Shown in pieces: positions 7,540 to 20,165 of a stretch of 64,000 nt of DNA (within the stretch, counting starts at the first letter, position 1; each line of letters starts with the position of its first letter). Source of the stretch: Dysgonomonas hofstadii (GTDB taxonomy: Bacteria; Bacteroidota; Bacteroidia; Bacteroidales; Dysgonomonadaceae); assembly GCF_014196915.1 (NCBI RefSeq), contig NZ_JACIEP010000001.1, positions 124,001-188,000 of the forward strand, read 5' to 3'. The notes under the pieces are model-generated. The model was not told the origin of the DNA. It did not search any database and saw only the letters and a list, made by a program, of their open reading frames with translations. The position numbers and the translations under genes were made by a program.

Positions 7540-8325
7540 ATGAAAATAATCGATATAGGTATTAATCTGATGCACCGGTCATTCAATGAAGACCGTGAGC
7601 GGGTTGTACAATCTGCAATTGAAGCAGGAGTAAGTCCGTTGATAATAACGGGAACCAGTGAACGGAGTAGTGTGTATGCCGCAAAATATGCATCACAATA
7701 TCCGGGTAAATTATATAGTACGGCTGGGGTACACCCCCATGATGCAAAATCGTGCACGTCAGAAACGATTAAGAATCTGGAAAAACTGACTAAGCAGGAT
7801 TGTGTTGTTGCTATCGGTGAATGCGGGTTGGATTATAACCGCGATTTTTCGCCTCGCGATGTGCAGCGCCAATATTTTGAAGCACAAATAGAACTGGCGT
7901 GTAAAACCGGGCTGCCTCTGTTTTTACATGAAAGAGATGCTTTTGAGGATTTTTACAAGATACTTGAAAAGTACAGGAGTGATATCCCAAATATGGTCGT
8001 ACACTGTTTTACAGGACGGAAAGAAGAGTTACTGGCATATCTTGAACTGGGATGTTATATCGGTATAACAGGGTGGATATGTGACGAACGCAGGGGTAAA
8101 CATCTGATAGATTTGGTAAAGCTGATCCCGCAAGATAAGCTTATGATAGAAACTGATGCTCCATTCCTTACTCCGCGTAATCTGGCTGAAAAGCCAAAAA
8201 ATGGACGGAATGAACCTAAATTTCTGGAACATATTCTGGACGAACTGGCTTATCATCTGGATGAGGATGTACAAGATTTGGCTGATAAGACATATCGAAA
8301 CACAAAGAGCTTCTTTAATATATAG
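7540..8325 (+). CDS. tatD: TatD-family metal-dependent nuclease
   Basis: 261 aa, cytoplasmic TIM-barrel amidohydrolase-like enzyme; characterised TatD proteins are metal-dependent 3'-5' exonucleases on DNA and RNA. The resemblance to E. coli TatD is close along the length: IDIGINL start, ITGTSERSS, STAGVHPHDA, AIGECGLDYNRDF, a LHERDA segment, VHCFTG, ITGWICDERRG and IETDAPFLTPR, which supply the His, Glu and Asp metal ligands. The first-strand HxH of many family members is replaced by GIN, as in E. coli TatD and its close relatives. It is 233 bp downstream of kptA, so it may be a separate unit, though a second nucleic-acid enzyme beside an RNA-repair operon is suggestive. Confidence 0.93.
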   Translation: MKIIDIGINLMHRSFNEDRERVVQSAIEAGVSPLIITGTSERSSVYAAKYASQYPGKLYSTAGVHPHDAKSCTSETIKNLEKLTKQDCVVAIGECGLDYNRDFSPRDVQRQYFEAQIELACKTGLPLFLHERDAFEDFYKILEKYRSDIPNMVVHCFTGRKEELLAYLELGCYIGITGWICDERRGKHLIDLVKLIPQDKLMIETDAPFLTPRNLAEKPKNGRNEPKFLEHILDELAYHLDEDVQDLADKTYRNTKSFFNI

Positions 8326-8480
8326 TTAGTCACAATGCATTTAAAGTTTGAAATCATTTGTTTAATTGACAGTGGATAAGTTCCCTATTTTAGAAATTCT
8401 GGCGGAATATTTCTGTTGGATGAGAAACTCATATATTTATAAACGAAACAATTACAATTATGCTATCACAAAAATATAGC

Positions 8481-11400
8481 CTACTCTGTTTTGTTCTTAT
8501 CTCCATCTCTACGCCAATGCATAGGAGATACACCAAAGAAAGTCCTAAAACATTTACTGAAGTACTTGGCAGATGAGAATCCTAATTGAACTGAAATGTC
8601 AGATACATTCAGGTGCGGAGAATTAACCAACAAGTGCTGTGCTTCGTTCAGCTTAATATTCAGGGCGAATTCATTCGGGGTTAAGCCTGTTATATCTTTA
8701 ATTCTTGTATACAGTCTATTTCTGCCAAGACCTAATTCCGATGCCAGTATATCCATATTAAACTCGGGGGTATCGAAGTTCTCTTTCACAATAGCCGTTG
8801 CCTTGTCGATTAGACTTTGGTCGTGTTCTGATAGGACATTGAATGTAACAACAGAGTTTTCTTGTCTGGCCAAACTTTGGTACAACAACTTGCGGTTTAC
8901 AACAAGACTGTTGCAGCGCGAAATCAGGATATCCATATTGAATGGCTTGGTTACGTAAGCATCAGCGCCATACATATATCCTTCGATAGTTTGCGCTATC
9001 GAATCTTGTGCCGTCAGCAATATTACGGGGATATGCGAGATATTCATATTGTTCTTTATCTTATAGCACATTTCTTTTCCAGACATCTCGGGCATCATAA
9101 CATCACTCAGTACAATGTCGGGCTGCAATTCCTGCACCATATTCAATCCTATCCTGCCATTAACAGCCTCATATACTGTATATCTTTCCGAGAAAGACTC
9201 TGCCAGCATTGCCCTTAATTCTTCATTGTCTTCTACTATCAAAATAGAGTTCTTCGATTTATCTTCATTATTTTCAGCAGCAGATGTATTTATAGTGTTC
9301 TGTGTTAGAACTATCTCGGAGCCTTTGCTCTTCCCGATACTTGTATCTATCTCTTCCTGAAGTAGAAAATCGTCTAAAACATCTGCACTAAAATGAGCTT
9401 TTCCCAATTGTAGCATTACCTCAAAAATGCTGCCTTCATTAATTGTGCTTCTTACTTGTATGTCACCATGGTGGCTCTTTACAATTTCTTTAGCGAGGGC
9501 TAGTCCAATGCCCGATCCTAAGCTAAAGCCAGAGGAGCGATATTCGACCTGATAAAAACGATCAAATATTTTGGATATAGATTCAGCGGGTATACCAATC
9601 CCATTATCTTCGATCTGGATAATGACACTATTGGACTGTAGTACGATTCGTATAATAATTTTTTCCCCCGAGGAAGTATATTTGAATGCATTAGACAATA
9701 GGTTATACACAACCTTTTGCATCTGATCTGGGTCAATATACACTATTATATCTTCATCCAGAGGTTCATAAAGATAGACTATATTGTGTTTTAATGCATA
9801 TTCTTTAAAAAAGTCATAAATGTTATTCAGATAATCAACAAGTTTAACCGGCCGGATTTTCAACTTGGAAAAACCTTGTTCTTGTTTCCTGAAATCGATC
9901 AACTCAGTAATGAGGTTGCGCATATGGCCGGCATTTCTATAGACACTCGATATTTTATTATGTAGCTCTGTGTTTATCTTTTCATTTTGGAGAATGATAT
10001 CTAACTGGCCTAAAATCAAAGTCAAAGGTGTTCTTAGTTCATGAGATACATTGGTAAAGAAGCGCAGTTTAGTCTGATTTAATATTTCATTCTGTTCTTT
10101 CTCTCTGCGTTCCATCTCTAATGCCATGCTTAACTTCGATCTCCAGAGGAAGAAACGTATGATGCCAACCAAAAGCAAGACAAACAATACAAAATACAAT
10201 AGATATGCGATTGTGCTTTTATAAAATGGAGGGTCTATTATTATAGTAATTTCACAAGAAGGTCTGCCATTCTGGCTTCCGTCCTGACTTATTTCTTTCA
10301 GTAGTAGCTTGTAGTTTCCTACAGGTATGTTCGTATATGTTATTATATTAGAACTGGTCTTGTTCCAGTTTTCGTCAAAGCCGACAAGCTTATATTCGTA
10401 ATCTTGAACGGTTGTCATCAAATAGTTTGATGTGGCAAACTTTATCATAACATTATTCTGATTATGTTTAAGACGAATTTCCTTGCTTGCAGATAATGTT
10501 CGATTTAGTATTTGAGTTTCATCGTTAGGTGTTATTTGTTTATTATTGACGAATAGTTTATCGAAATAAAGGTTGTATCTTTTCGTATCCAAGTCACTCA
10601 TTTGAGATTCAAATATAGAGACCAGCCCATTTACCCCTCCAATAAATATTTCATCGTTGTGCGTAACATAAGCGCTGGAACCATGGAAGAAATTAGTCAG
10701 TGGAAAATTAGACGATGATTGGAACACTACCTTTTCTGTGTTCTTGGCATCAAAAATCGAAACTCCGGCATTGCTTAATATAATTAAATTCCCTGATGGA
10801 GCTTCTGCAATGTGGTAGCAGAAATTACTCATCAGCCCGTTTTGTTCCTGTGTATAGTTTTTAAAATTATCAGTTTCGGGCTGATACTTGAATAATCCGG
10901 AGCCTGATGTGCCAAAATAAAGTTGATGATCACCCGTTTCTAAAACTGTTGACACCCGGAATTTTCCTAATGAATATGGATCAGCAGGGTCGTTCCTGTA
11001 ATCCTGGATTTTCTTAGTTCGCAGGTTTATGCATCGCATACCATCTAATAAAGATAACCACATTCGCTCTTGGCTATCGATGTAGAATGAATAGACAAAA
11101 CTCTGTTTCAAGGCTCTTTCTATAATACTGTCTGTACTGAAATCGTACACTTTGTCATCATTGAGGTCAAGCCTGCTAATGCCTGTTGCTGTCAGCAAAA
11201 TAAGGTTGTTATTGTAATATTGCATATCCCTTATAATGTTATCAGGTATCGAGTATTTATCCAGGTTGTTATGAGTTTTGACTTTATAGGTTTTGGTCTT
11301 CAGGTCAAAAATGCGAAGTCCCCCATTGTGTACACCTATATAGAGTTGTTGCTTGTCTTCTCTATACCATATCGATTTAAGATTATATCCTAGAGCCGAT

Positions 11401-12551
11401 ATTTGTTTGTTATTTTCATGAAAGAAGTGAGAAAACTGCCTGGTTTTTAGATCCAAGCAATTCAACCCTCCTCCCTCTGTACATATCCATAAATTGCCAT
11501 ATCCATCCTCCGTCATTTTGCCTACAAACGGATAACTCAGATGGGTTTTACTAAGAGGATTAGATGTATAGAGGCGAAATGTATTAATCGAGGGATTAAA
11601 ATAATTGACCCCTCCGAAATAGGTGCCAACCCATATTGTACCTTGTGTGTCTTCATAAAGTGAAAATATGGAAGTGTGGCTGATGCTATGGGGGATATTG
11701 TCTACATGAACATAGCTTTCCCAACGTTGGGTAGCAGTATCAAAACTATTTAGCCCATAAAAAGTACCTATCCATATTTTGCCGGCACTATCTTCCAGTA
11801 TAGTACGGATCTGATTGTTTGATATAGAGTTTTGATCTGTTTTATGCTCAAAATGTGATATAATCTTCTCATCTTTATTCAGCAGGTATACTCCATTGTT
11901 TGAACTCCCAACCCATATATTATCTTTCTTGTCTTTGTATAAAGTATATATGCTAATATCTCTCAGCACAGGCCGTTCGTTTGTCACATTACTTTGAGGG
12001 ATTATGGTCAGCCCTTTGTCAGAACCTATCCATAAATCATTGTTTTCCGAAACCAGAAAAGAGGAAACCTTACCTATTGTAGCTCCTATAAGACAATATT
12101 CTTTTATTTCATTATTGTCATACTGAAATATTCCCGAATTTCCGGCAAACCAAAGGACGCCGTTTTGATAGGAGATAGCCCTTACATCCCCCTCTTTTAT
12201 CAGATGGAATTTTTCTTCTTTTATGTCATAACGTATAAGGTCAAAATCCGCCTTTATGTATATACTACCTTTGTTATCTCCACAAATTGCGTAAATATTA
12301 TTTTGAGTAAGGCCAGCTTCATTCTTTAACGAACTGAACGCTTCGGTTTCCTTTCCGTTGTATCTGCAAATACCCTCAGCAGTTCCAAACCACATTGCTC
12401 CTGTTTCATCCTGATAAATAGACATTACATTTATTTGAGACAATCCATCCTTGCTCCCAAGGTGATTGAAATATATTCCATTAGCTTGGGCGACTAAAGA
12501 GCATGTCAAAAAAACGAAAGAAATTATTTGCCGCATCATGTCATTGAGCAT
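8481..12551 (-). CDS. Hybrid two-component system regulator (HTCS) of the PL8 PUL
   Basis: 1356 aa from the first ATG; starts at residues 5 and 6 (MMRQ) are also possible and leave the signal peptide intact. Order: signal peptide, two-bladed-propeller-type periplasmic sensor with many Reg_prop repeats (MWFGT, WIGT, WVGT), Y_Y_Y domain (~680-780), one transmembrane helix (~785-805), HisKA with His837 in FTNVSHELRTP, HATPase with N and G boxes (GIGLALAKEIV), receiver with Asp1150 in LSDVMMPEM, and a C-terminal AraC-type helix-turn-helix. Senses an oligosaccharide in the periplasm and activates PUL genes. It is divergent from the PL8 gene across 288 bp and probably binds the element at 12742 and 15087. 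Confidence 0.96.
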   Translation of the reverse strand: MLNDMMRQIISFVFLTCSLVAQANGIYFNHLGSKDGLSQINVMSIYQDETGAMWFGTAEGICRYNGKETEAFSSLKNEAGLTQNNIYAICGDNKGSIYIKADFDLIRYDIKEEKFHLIKEGDVRAISYQNGVLWFAGNSGIFQYDNNEIKEYCLIGATIGKVSSFLVSENNDLWIGSDKGLTIIPQSNVTNERPVLRDISIYTLYKDKKDNIWVGSSNNGVYLLNKDEKIISHFEHKTDQNSISNNQIRTILEDSAGKIWIGTFYGLNSFDTATQRWESYVHVDNIPHSISHTSIFSLYEDTQGTIWVGTYFGGVNYFNPSINTFRLYTSNPLSKTHLSYPFVGKMTEDGYGNLWICTEGGGLNCLDLKTRQFSHFFHENNKQISALGYNLKSIWYREDKQQLYIGVHNGGLRIFDLKTKTYKVKTHNNLDKYSIPDNIIRDMQYYNNNLILLTATGISRLDLNDDKVYDFSTDSIIERALKQSFVYSFYIDSQERMWLSLLDGMRCINLRTKKIQDYRNDPADPYSLGKFRVSTVLETGDHQLYFGTSGSGLFKYQPETDNFKNYTQEQNGLMSNFCYHIAEAPSGNLIILSNAGVSIFDAKNTEKVVFQSSSNFPLTNFFHGSSAYVTHNDEIFIGGVNGLVSIFESQMSDLDTKRYNLYFDKLFVNNKQITPNDETQILNRTLSASKEIRLKHNQNNVMIKFATSNYLMTTVQDYEYKLVGFDENWNKTSSNIITYTNIPVGNYKLLLKEISQDGSQNGRPSCEITIIIDPPFYKSTIAYLLYFVLFVLLLVGIIRFFLWRSKLSMALEMERREKEQNEILNQTKLRFFTNVSHELRTPLTLILGQLDIILQNEKINTELHNKISSVYRNAGHMRNLITELIDFRKQEQGFSKLKIRPVKLVDYLNNIYDFFKEYALKHNIVYLYEPLDEDIIVYIDPDQMQKVVYNLLSNAFKYTSSGEKIIIRIVLQSNSVIIQIEDNGIGIPAESISKIFDRFYQVEYRSSGFSLGSGIGLALAKEIVKSHHGDIQVRSTINEGSIFEVMLQLGKAHFSADVLDDFLLQEEIDTSIGKSKGSEIVLTQNTINTSAAENNEDKSKNSILIVEDNEELRAMLAESFSERYTVYEAVNGRIGLNMVQELQPDIVLSDVMMPEMSGKEMCYKIKNNMNISHIPVILLTAQDSIAQTIEGYMYGADAYVTKPFNMDILISRCNSLVVNRKLLYQSLARQENSVVTFNVLSEHDQSLIDKATAIVKENFDTPEFNMDILASELGLGRNRLYTRIKDITGLTPNEFALNIKLNEAQHLLVNSPHLNVSDISVQLGFSSAKYFSKCFRTFFGVSPMHWRRDGDKNKTE

Positions 12552-12741
12552 ATCCTAATATTAGTAAAGGCCAGGGTTTATTATTTTATTAAAAAAATAA
12601 ATTGTCCAGTCTGGTATAAATCGATGTATCTGATTGTCTGCTAAAATCTAATAGCAAGATTAATTTTACTGCAAATTACATAATAATTCTAAATATAACT
12701 TGTGAAAGGTAGAAAATTAATAATGATATATCCATTCTAGT

Positions 12742-12804
12742 ACAAAACTACCCCATAACAAAAACAAAAAGAGGAAAAGTATCTCTTTACAATGTGTACT
12801 TTTA
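12742..12804 (+). promoter_or_regulatory. Putative HTCS operator and promoter of PL8
   Basis: ACAAAACTACCCCAT at 12742-12756 matches ACAAAATTCCCCCAT at 15087-15101 at 13 of 15 positions. A -7-like TACTTTTA (12797-12804) lies 55 bp after its start; the copy before GH88 has TACATTTG at 56 bp. No good -33 TTTG is present, as expected for an activator-dependent promoter. It lies in the divergent HTCS/PL8 spacer (12552-12839). Confidence 0.55.
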
Positions 12805-12839
12805 GATAACTTTTTTAACATCATATTATTTTGTGAAAC

Positions 12840-15038
12840 ATGAAAACCTTTACCTCCATCACTAAATACCTTTATTATTATACTTCTTGTTGGCAATCAA
12901 TAGTGATTTTCATGTTTTTGTTACTTTGCTTCTTCTCTATTGAGGCTAAATCAATCAATAATATTGAACTGATTATAGAAAGAATTCAAGCTACCCAGAA
13001 GGTTGTAAATATTGAGTCTGTGGAACGGGAAACAAAAGACTGCATGGCGCAACTACAAGACGATGGGGCACTTCTCTCTGTGAATTACAAGGATAGACAT
13101 CAGACAAACTGGAAACCTTTGGAACATCTGGATGAATTGAAGAGCATTGTGCTGGCTTATACCGTGGATGGCAGTAAATACTTTGGAGATGCAAAGGTCT
13201 ATAAAGCAATTGAAAAAATGCTTCAATACTGGTACGATACAGCTCCTACAAGCACAAACTGGTATATGCAACAAATTGCGGTTCCTCAACGTATGGGCAT
13301 TATACTGATTCTCATGCGGTCGGGAGTACAGGCCCTGCCTGCCCGGTTAGAGAACCAGTTAATTGAACGCATGGAAAAAACAGGAGGAAGGCCCGATCAG
13401 TCAGGCTCACTTGGAACAGCGGCCAACAAACTGGATATAGCTACCCATTGGATATATAGAGGCTGTTTATTAAATGATGATACTATCTTATCTTTTGGGG
13501 TACAACAAGCATTCGCCCCTTTGGTGCTGACAACAGACGAAGGATTGCAGCATGATTTTTCATACCAGCAACACGGAACACAATTATATATAGGAGGGTA
13601 TGGTGATGTTCTTGCCGGTGGTATTGCCAATCTGGCTTTATATATGGCAGGTACACCTTATGCATTGTCCGAAGAGAAGTTAGAACTCCTTAGTGACTTT
13701 GTTCGCAAATCTTATATTCCTGTTACAAGAGGGCAATATTTTTTGTACAATGTAATAGGACGAGGGCTGAGCCGGAAAAATGCATTGAATAATATTTCTT
13801 CGGCTGCCTTGATGCAACAAATGATGATCCTTGATCCTGCTAACAAACAGTATTATGAAGATGCAGTATTCAGGTTAAAGGGAGAAAGAAGTCCGGGCTA
13901 TGGTATCTTGGCAGAGAATGCTCATTTTTGGCGTTCCGATTATACTCTCCATCAGCGACCGGCATATACGTTCGATGTAAGGCTGGCTTCAATATATACA
14001 TCCAGAAGCGAGAATGGGAATGGCGAAAACATGAAAGGATACTTCCTGACCGATGGTGCCACCAGCCTGACATTGCAAGGAGATGAGTATAATAATATTT
14101 TTCCTGTGTGGGATTGGGCCAGGATACCCGGAGTAACAAATCCTATTGTCGAAGATATTCCACAGCCTAGGGCTTGGCAGACTCCGGGAACAAGTAAATT
14201 TGCGGGAGGTGTATCCAATGGCAAATATGGAGTCTCGGCCTATTTTCTGGACGATAAAAACTTTGGAGTAAACACATCTGCTAAAAAAGCATGGTTCTTT
14301 TTTGATGAGGAGATCGTTTGTCTTGGCGCAGGTATCACCTCAACGTCTCCTCAATCTATAAATACAACAGTAAATCAGTGTTTACTCAAGAGTGATGTTG
14401 TTGCATGTATTGATGGGCATGAGATTAAGGTAGACGGAGTTTTACAGTCACAGAACAACTTGTCATGGGTGTTACACGATGGAATTTGGTACTATTTCCC
14501 CGAAAAAGGAAATATATTTATTAGCAATCAGATACAAAAAGGTACATGGAAATCTATAAACACATCTTTATCGGACGACACGGTACAAAAAGAGGTGTTT
14601 AAATTATGGTTCGATCATGGATCTTCCCCCAAAAACGAAAAATATTCTTACATCATTGTGCCCAATAAAGGGACTATCGCTGAACCGAAGAAATACACTC
14701 CGGATGATGTCGTAATATTATCTAATACTGATTCTATTCAAGCGGTAGCCCATCGCAAATTAAATATTTACGGGATTGTTTTCTACAAAGCAAGTACGTT
14801 TTCGGACGACAAATATTCAATAACGACGGATAAGCCGTGTACTATTCTTCTTGATTATAATTCTGAGCCAAAGACAAGAATTTATCTGGCAGATCCGTCA
14901 CGTATCGAGTCGAATATTAGGGTAAAACTAGAAATACTATCTTCAGGCTATTCGCAAGAAATAGAATGTAAATTACCTGTTGTTCCCGATCCTTATGCGG
15001 GAGCATCTGCTCTGTACACCATTCACGAATTGCCATAA
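12840..15038 (+). CDS. PL8 family polysaccharide lyase (hyaluronate/chondroitin/xanthan lyase type)
   Basis: 732 aa. Cleaves a uronic-acid glycosidic bond by beta-elimination, leaving the unsaturated uronide that the next gene (GH88) would remove. N-terminal hydrophobic segment (20-36) for secretion, then an alpha/alpha toroid with the PL8 catalytic set: Asn196 in TAANKLD, His245 and Tyr254 in the QQHGTQLYIGGYG segment, Arg308 and Arg312 in GRGLSR. The C-terminal half is the beta-sandwich typical of the family. Length is normal. Family members act on hyaluronan, chondroitin sulfates or xanthan; the substrate cannot be fixed from motifs. No sulfatase gene is in the locus, which argues mildly against a sulfated glycosaminoglycan. 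Confidence 0.93.
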   Translation: MKTFTSITKYLYYYTSCWQSIVIFMFLLLCFFSIEAKSINNIELIIERIQATQKVVNIESVERETKDCMAQLQDDGALLSVNYKDRHQTNWKPLEHLDELKSIVLAYTVDGSKYFGDAKVYKAIEKMLQYWYDTAPTSTNWYMQQIAVPQRMGIILILMRSGVQALPARLENQLIERMEKTGGRPDQSGSLGTAANKLDIATHWIYRGCLLNDDTILSFGVQQAFAPLVLTTDEGLQHDFSYQQHGTQLYIGGYGDVLAGGIANLALYMAGTPYALSEEKLELLSDFVRKSYIPVTRGQYFLYNVIGRGLSRKNALNNISSAALMQQMMILDPANKQYYEDAVFRLKGERSPGYGILAENAHFWRSDYTLHQRPAYTFDVRLASIYTSRSENGNGENMKGYFLTDGATSLTLQGDEYNNIFPVWDWARIPGVTNPIVEDIPQPRAWQTPGTSKFAGGVSNGKYGVSAYFLDDKNFGVNTSAKKAWFFFDEEIVCLGAGITSTSPQSINTTVNQCLLKSDVVACIDGHEIKVDGVLQSQNNLSWVLHDGIWYYFPEKGNIFISNQIQKGTWKSINTSLSDDTVQKEVFKLWFDHGSSPKNEKYSYIIVPNKGTIAEPKKYTPDDVVILSNTDSIQAVAHRKLNIYGIVFYKASTFSDDKYSITTDKPCTILLDYNSEPKTRIYLADPSRIESNIRVKLEILSSGYSQEIECKLPVVPDPYAGASALYTIHELP

Positions 15039-15361
15039 CAGAGTGAACTTTTGCCGATAGGAAAAGGGTTAATTAGGAAAATATAAACAAAATTCCCCCA
15101 TTTAAAGTATAAAAATGTCCTGTCTCATGTGGGTGTTTAATCTACATTTGTAATGATAATTTAATGATTTAAACAAAAAGAAGTAATATCGGAAAATCTT
15201 GAATAACCCTAAACCCAATAAAATGAATTTCTCTAAAATATGCTTCTTGTGACCTAATATATTAGCTGCATGATTGGATATCTACCTACAATATATGTTA
15301 TAAGAAAATTAAGACAGAGAAAAGAAATCTATAATAAGGAACCATAAATTTAATCTTGAAG
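15039..15361 (+). other. Intergenic region with operator, promoter and ~200-nt leader
   Basis: 323 bp between PL8 and GH88. It contains the conserved element at 15087-15101, a -7 element at 15143-15150, and then a leader of about 200 nt. No open reading frame of note and no strong terminator for PL8; only a weak CTTTT/AAAAG hairpin near 15050-15067. Confidence 0.6.
15087..15150 (+). promoter_or_regulatory. Putative HTCS operator and promoter of the GH88-SusCD operon
   Basis: ACAAAATTCCCCCAT (15087-15101) is the partner of the element before PL8. A similar half-site, AAAAATGTCC, occurs 22 bp after AAAATTCCCC, the direct-repeat spacing expected for AraC-type dimers. TACATTTG at 15143-15150 matches the -7 consensus and lies 56 bp after the element start. 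Confidence 0.6.
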
Positions 15362-16600
15362 ATGAATAAATTGAAATGTATCTGTATTTCTATATTAGTT
15401 GGTATTATGTCCATATCTTGTGAGAAGAAGGGCAATGAAAAAGAAGCATTTATAAGCGACAATATAAATTTTTCTGTTCTCCAAACAACTTTGATGTTGA
15501 AAAACCTGGGAGAACCTACAGGGAAGAATTATCCGCGAACAATGGATGATGAAGGCAAATTAGTGACAACTCAGATGAAAGACTGGACACCAGGCTTCTT
15601 TCCTGGTTCGCTTTGGTATCTTTATGAACTGACAGGTGATACCCTGTGGCGTCGTCATGCTGAAGAATGGACACATAGTCTGGAACCTCTCAAAACATTT
15701 ACAGGACATCATGATTTGGGTTTTATGATGTATTGCAGCTATGGCAATGCAAATCGATTGGCTCCTAAACCAGAATATAGAGACATTTTGATTCAAAGTT
15801 CAAAATCTTTATCATCACGTTTCAGTGAAAATACAAAAGCCATTAAATCATGGAATTACCGTAAAGCCTGGAACGATACCGTCGAGTGGTTTTATCCTGT
15901 TATCATAGACAATATGATGAATTTGGAGATGTTGTTTAACGGAACTAGATTGTCAGGAAATGAAAGGTTCAAGGATGTTGCGATTGCACATGCTAATACA
16001 ACGCTCAAAAATCACTTTAGAGAAGACTATAGTAGCTATCATGTTGTTGACTACGATACAATAACAGGAGTCGTGAAGGATCAGGCAACTTGCCAGGGGT
16101 ATAGTGATAATTCTACATGGGCACGAGGACAGGCTTGGGCAATATATGGATATACAATGATGTATCGCGAAACAAAAGATAAAACTTATCTGGATGCAGC
16201 TATAAAAATGACAGACTGGTATCTGGCCCACCTTCCGGAAGATCTTATTCCTCTTTGGGATTTTAATGTCAATACTGAAGGTTATATGGCTGAAGGTAAA
16301 TCGTATGCAGTAGAATTTAAGGGGGAGAACCTAAAAGATGCATCAGCGGCTGCAATTACATGTTCTGCCCTATTTGAGCTGGGGGAAATTACTCAAGACA
16401 AAAAATATTTGGATAGCGCAGTCAAAATGCTTCACACTTTGGCCTCTCCTGAATATAGAGCAGAACTTGGCACTAACGCCAACTTTCTTTTGAAGCATAG
16501 TGTGGGGAGCATTCCCCATATCAATGAAATAGACAAACCACTTGTATATGCCGACTATTATTTCTTAGAAGCATTAGTCAGATATAGAAATATGAAATGA
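15362..16600 (+). CDS. GH88 unsaturated glucuronyl hydrolase, lipoprotein
   Basis: 412 aa from ATG 15362; a TTG two codons upstream is less likely. Hydrolyses the unsaturated uronide made by the PL8 lyase. Lipoprotein signal ends at Cys20 (MSISC). Signatures: W-T-P-GFFPGSLWYLYE, a GHHDLGFMMYCSYGN segment with the first catalytic-region Asp, an IDNMMNLEMLF segment with the second, WARGQAWAIYG, DASAAAI, and a C-terminal YADYYFLEAL. Same architecture as the GH88 at 455 and likely a paralog serving a different locus. It is the first gene of a run GH88, GH2, SusC, SusD, BACON lipoprotein, GH16 on one strand, driven from the element at 15087. Confidence 0.94.
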   Translation: MNKLKCICISILVGIMSISCEKKGNEKEAFISDNINFSVLQTTLMLKNLGEPTGKNYPRTMDDEGKLVTTQMKDWTPGFFPGSLWYLYELTGDTLWRRHAEEWTHSLEPLKTFTGHHDLGFMMYCSYGNANRLAPKPEYRDILIQSSKSLSSRFSENTKAIKSWNYRKAWNDTVEWFYPVIIDNMMNLEMLFNGTRLSGNERFKDVAIAHANTTLKNHFREDYSSYHVVDYDTITGVVKDQATCQGYSDNSTWARGQAWAIYGYTMMYRETKDKTYLDAAIKMTDWYLAHLPEDLIPLWDFNVNTEGYMAEGKSYAVEFKGENLKDASAAAITCSALFELGEITQDKKYLDSAVKMLHTLASPEYRAELGTNANFLLKHSVGSIPHINEIDKPLVYADYYFLEALVRYRNMK

Positions 16601-16622
16601 ATGCGTTTCATGTGACTATTGA

Positions 16623-20072
<3,450 letters not shown>

Positions 20073-20165
20073 GATGAAAAGATGATATTGAAAAATAGTC
20101 AGTTTTGAAGAAAACGGCACTAAGACCTTTTATATTAATAACAACTTAATAAAAATGAAAAACAA

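Noticed and set aside
7540-8325. TatD as a member of the RNA-repair operon
   Set aside because: A 233-bp spacer with repeats separates it from kptA, while operon gaps are 2-15 bp. Functional association is possible but not supported by spacing.
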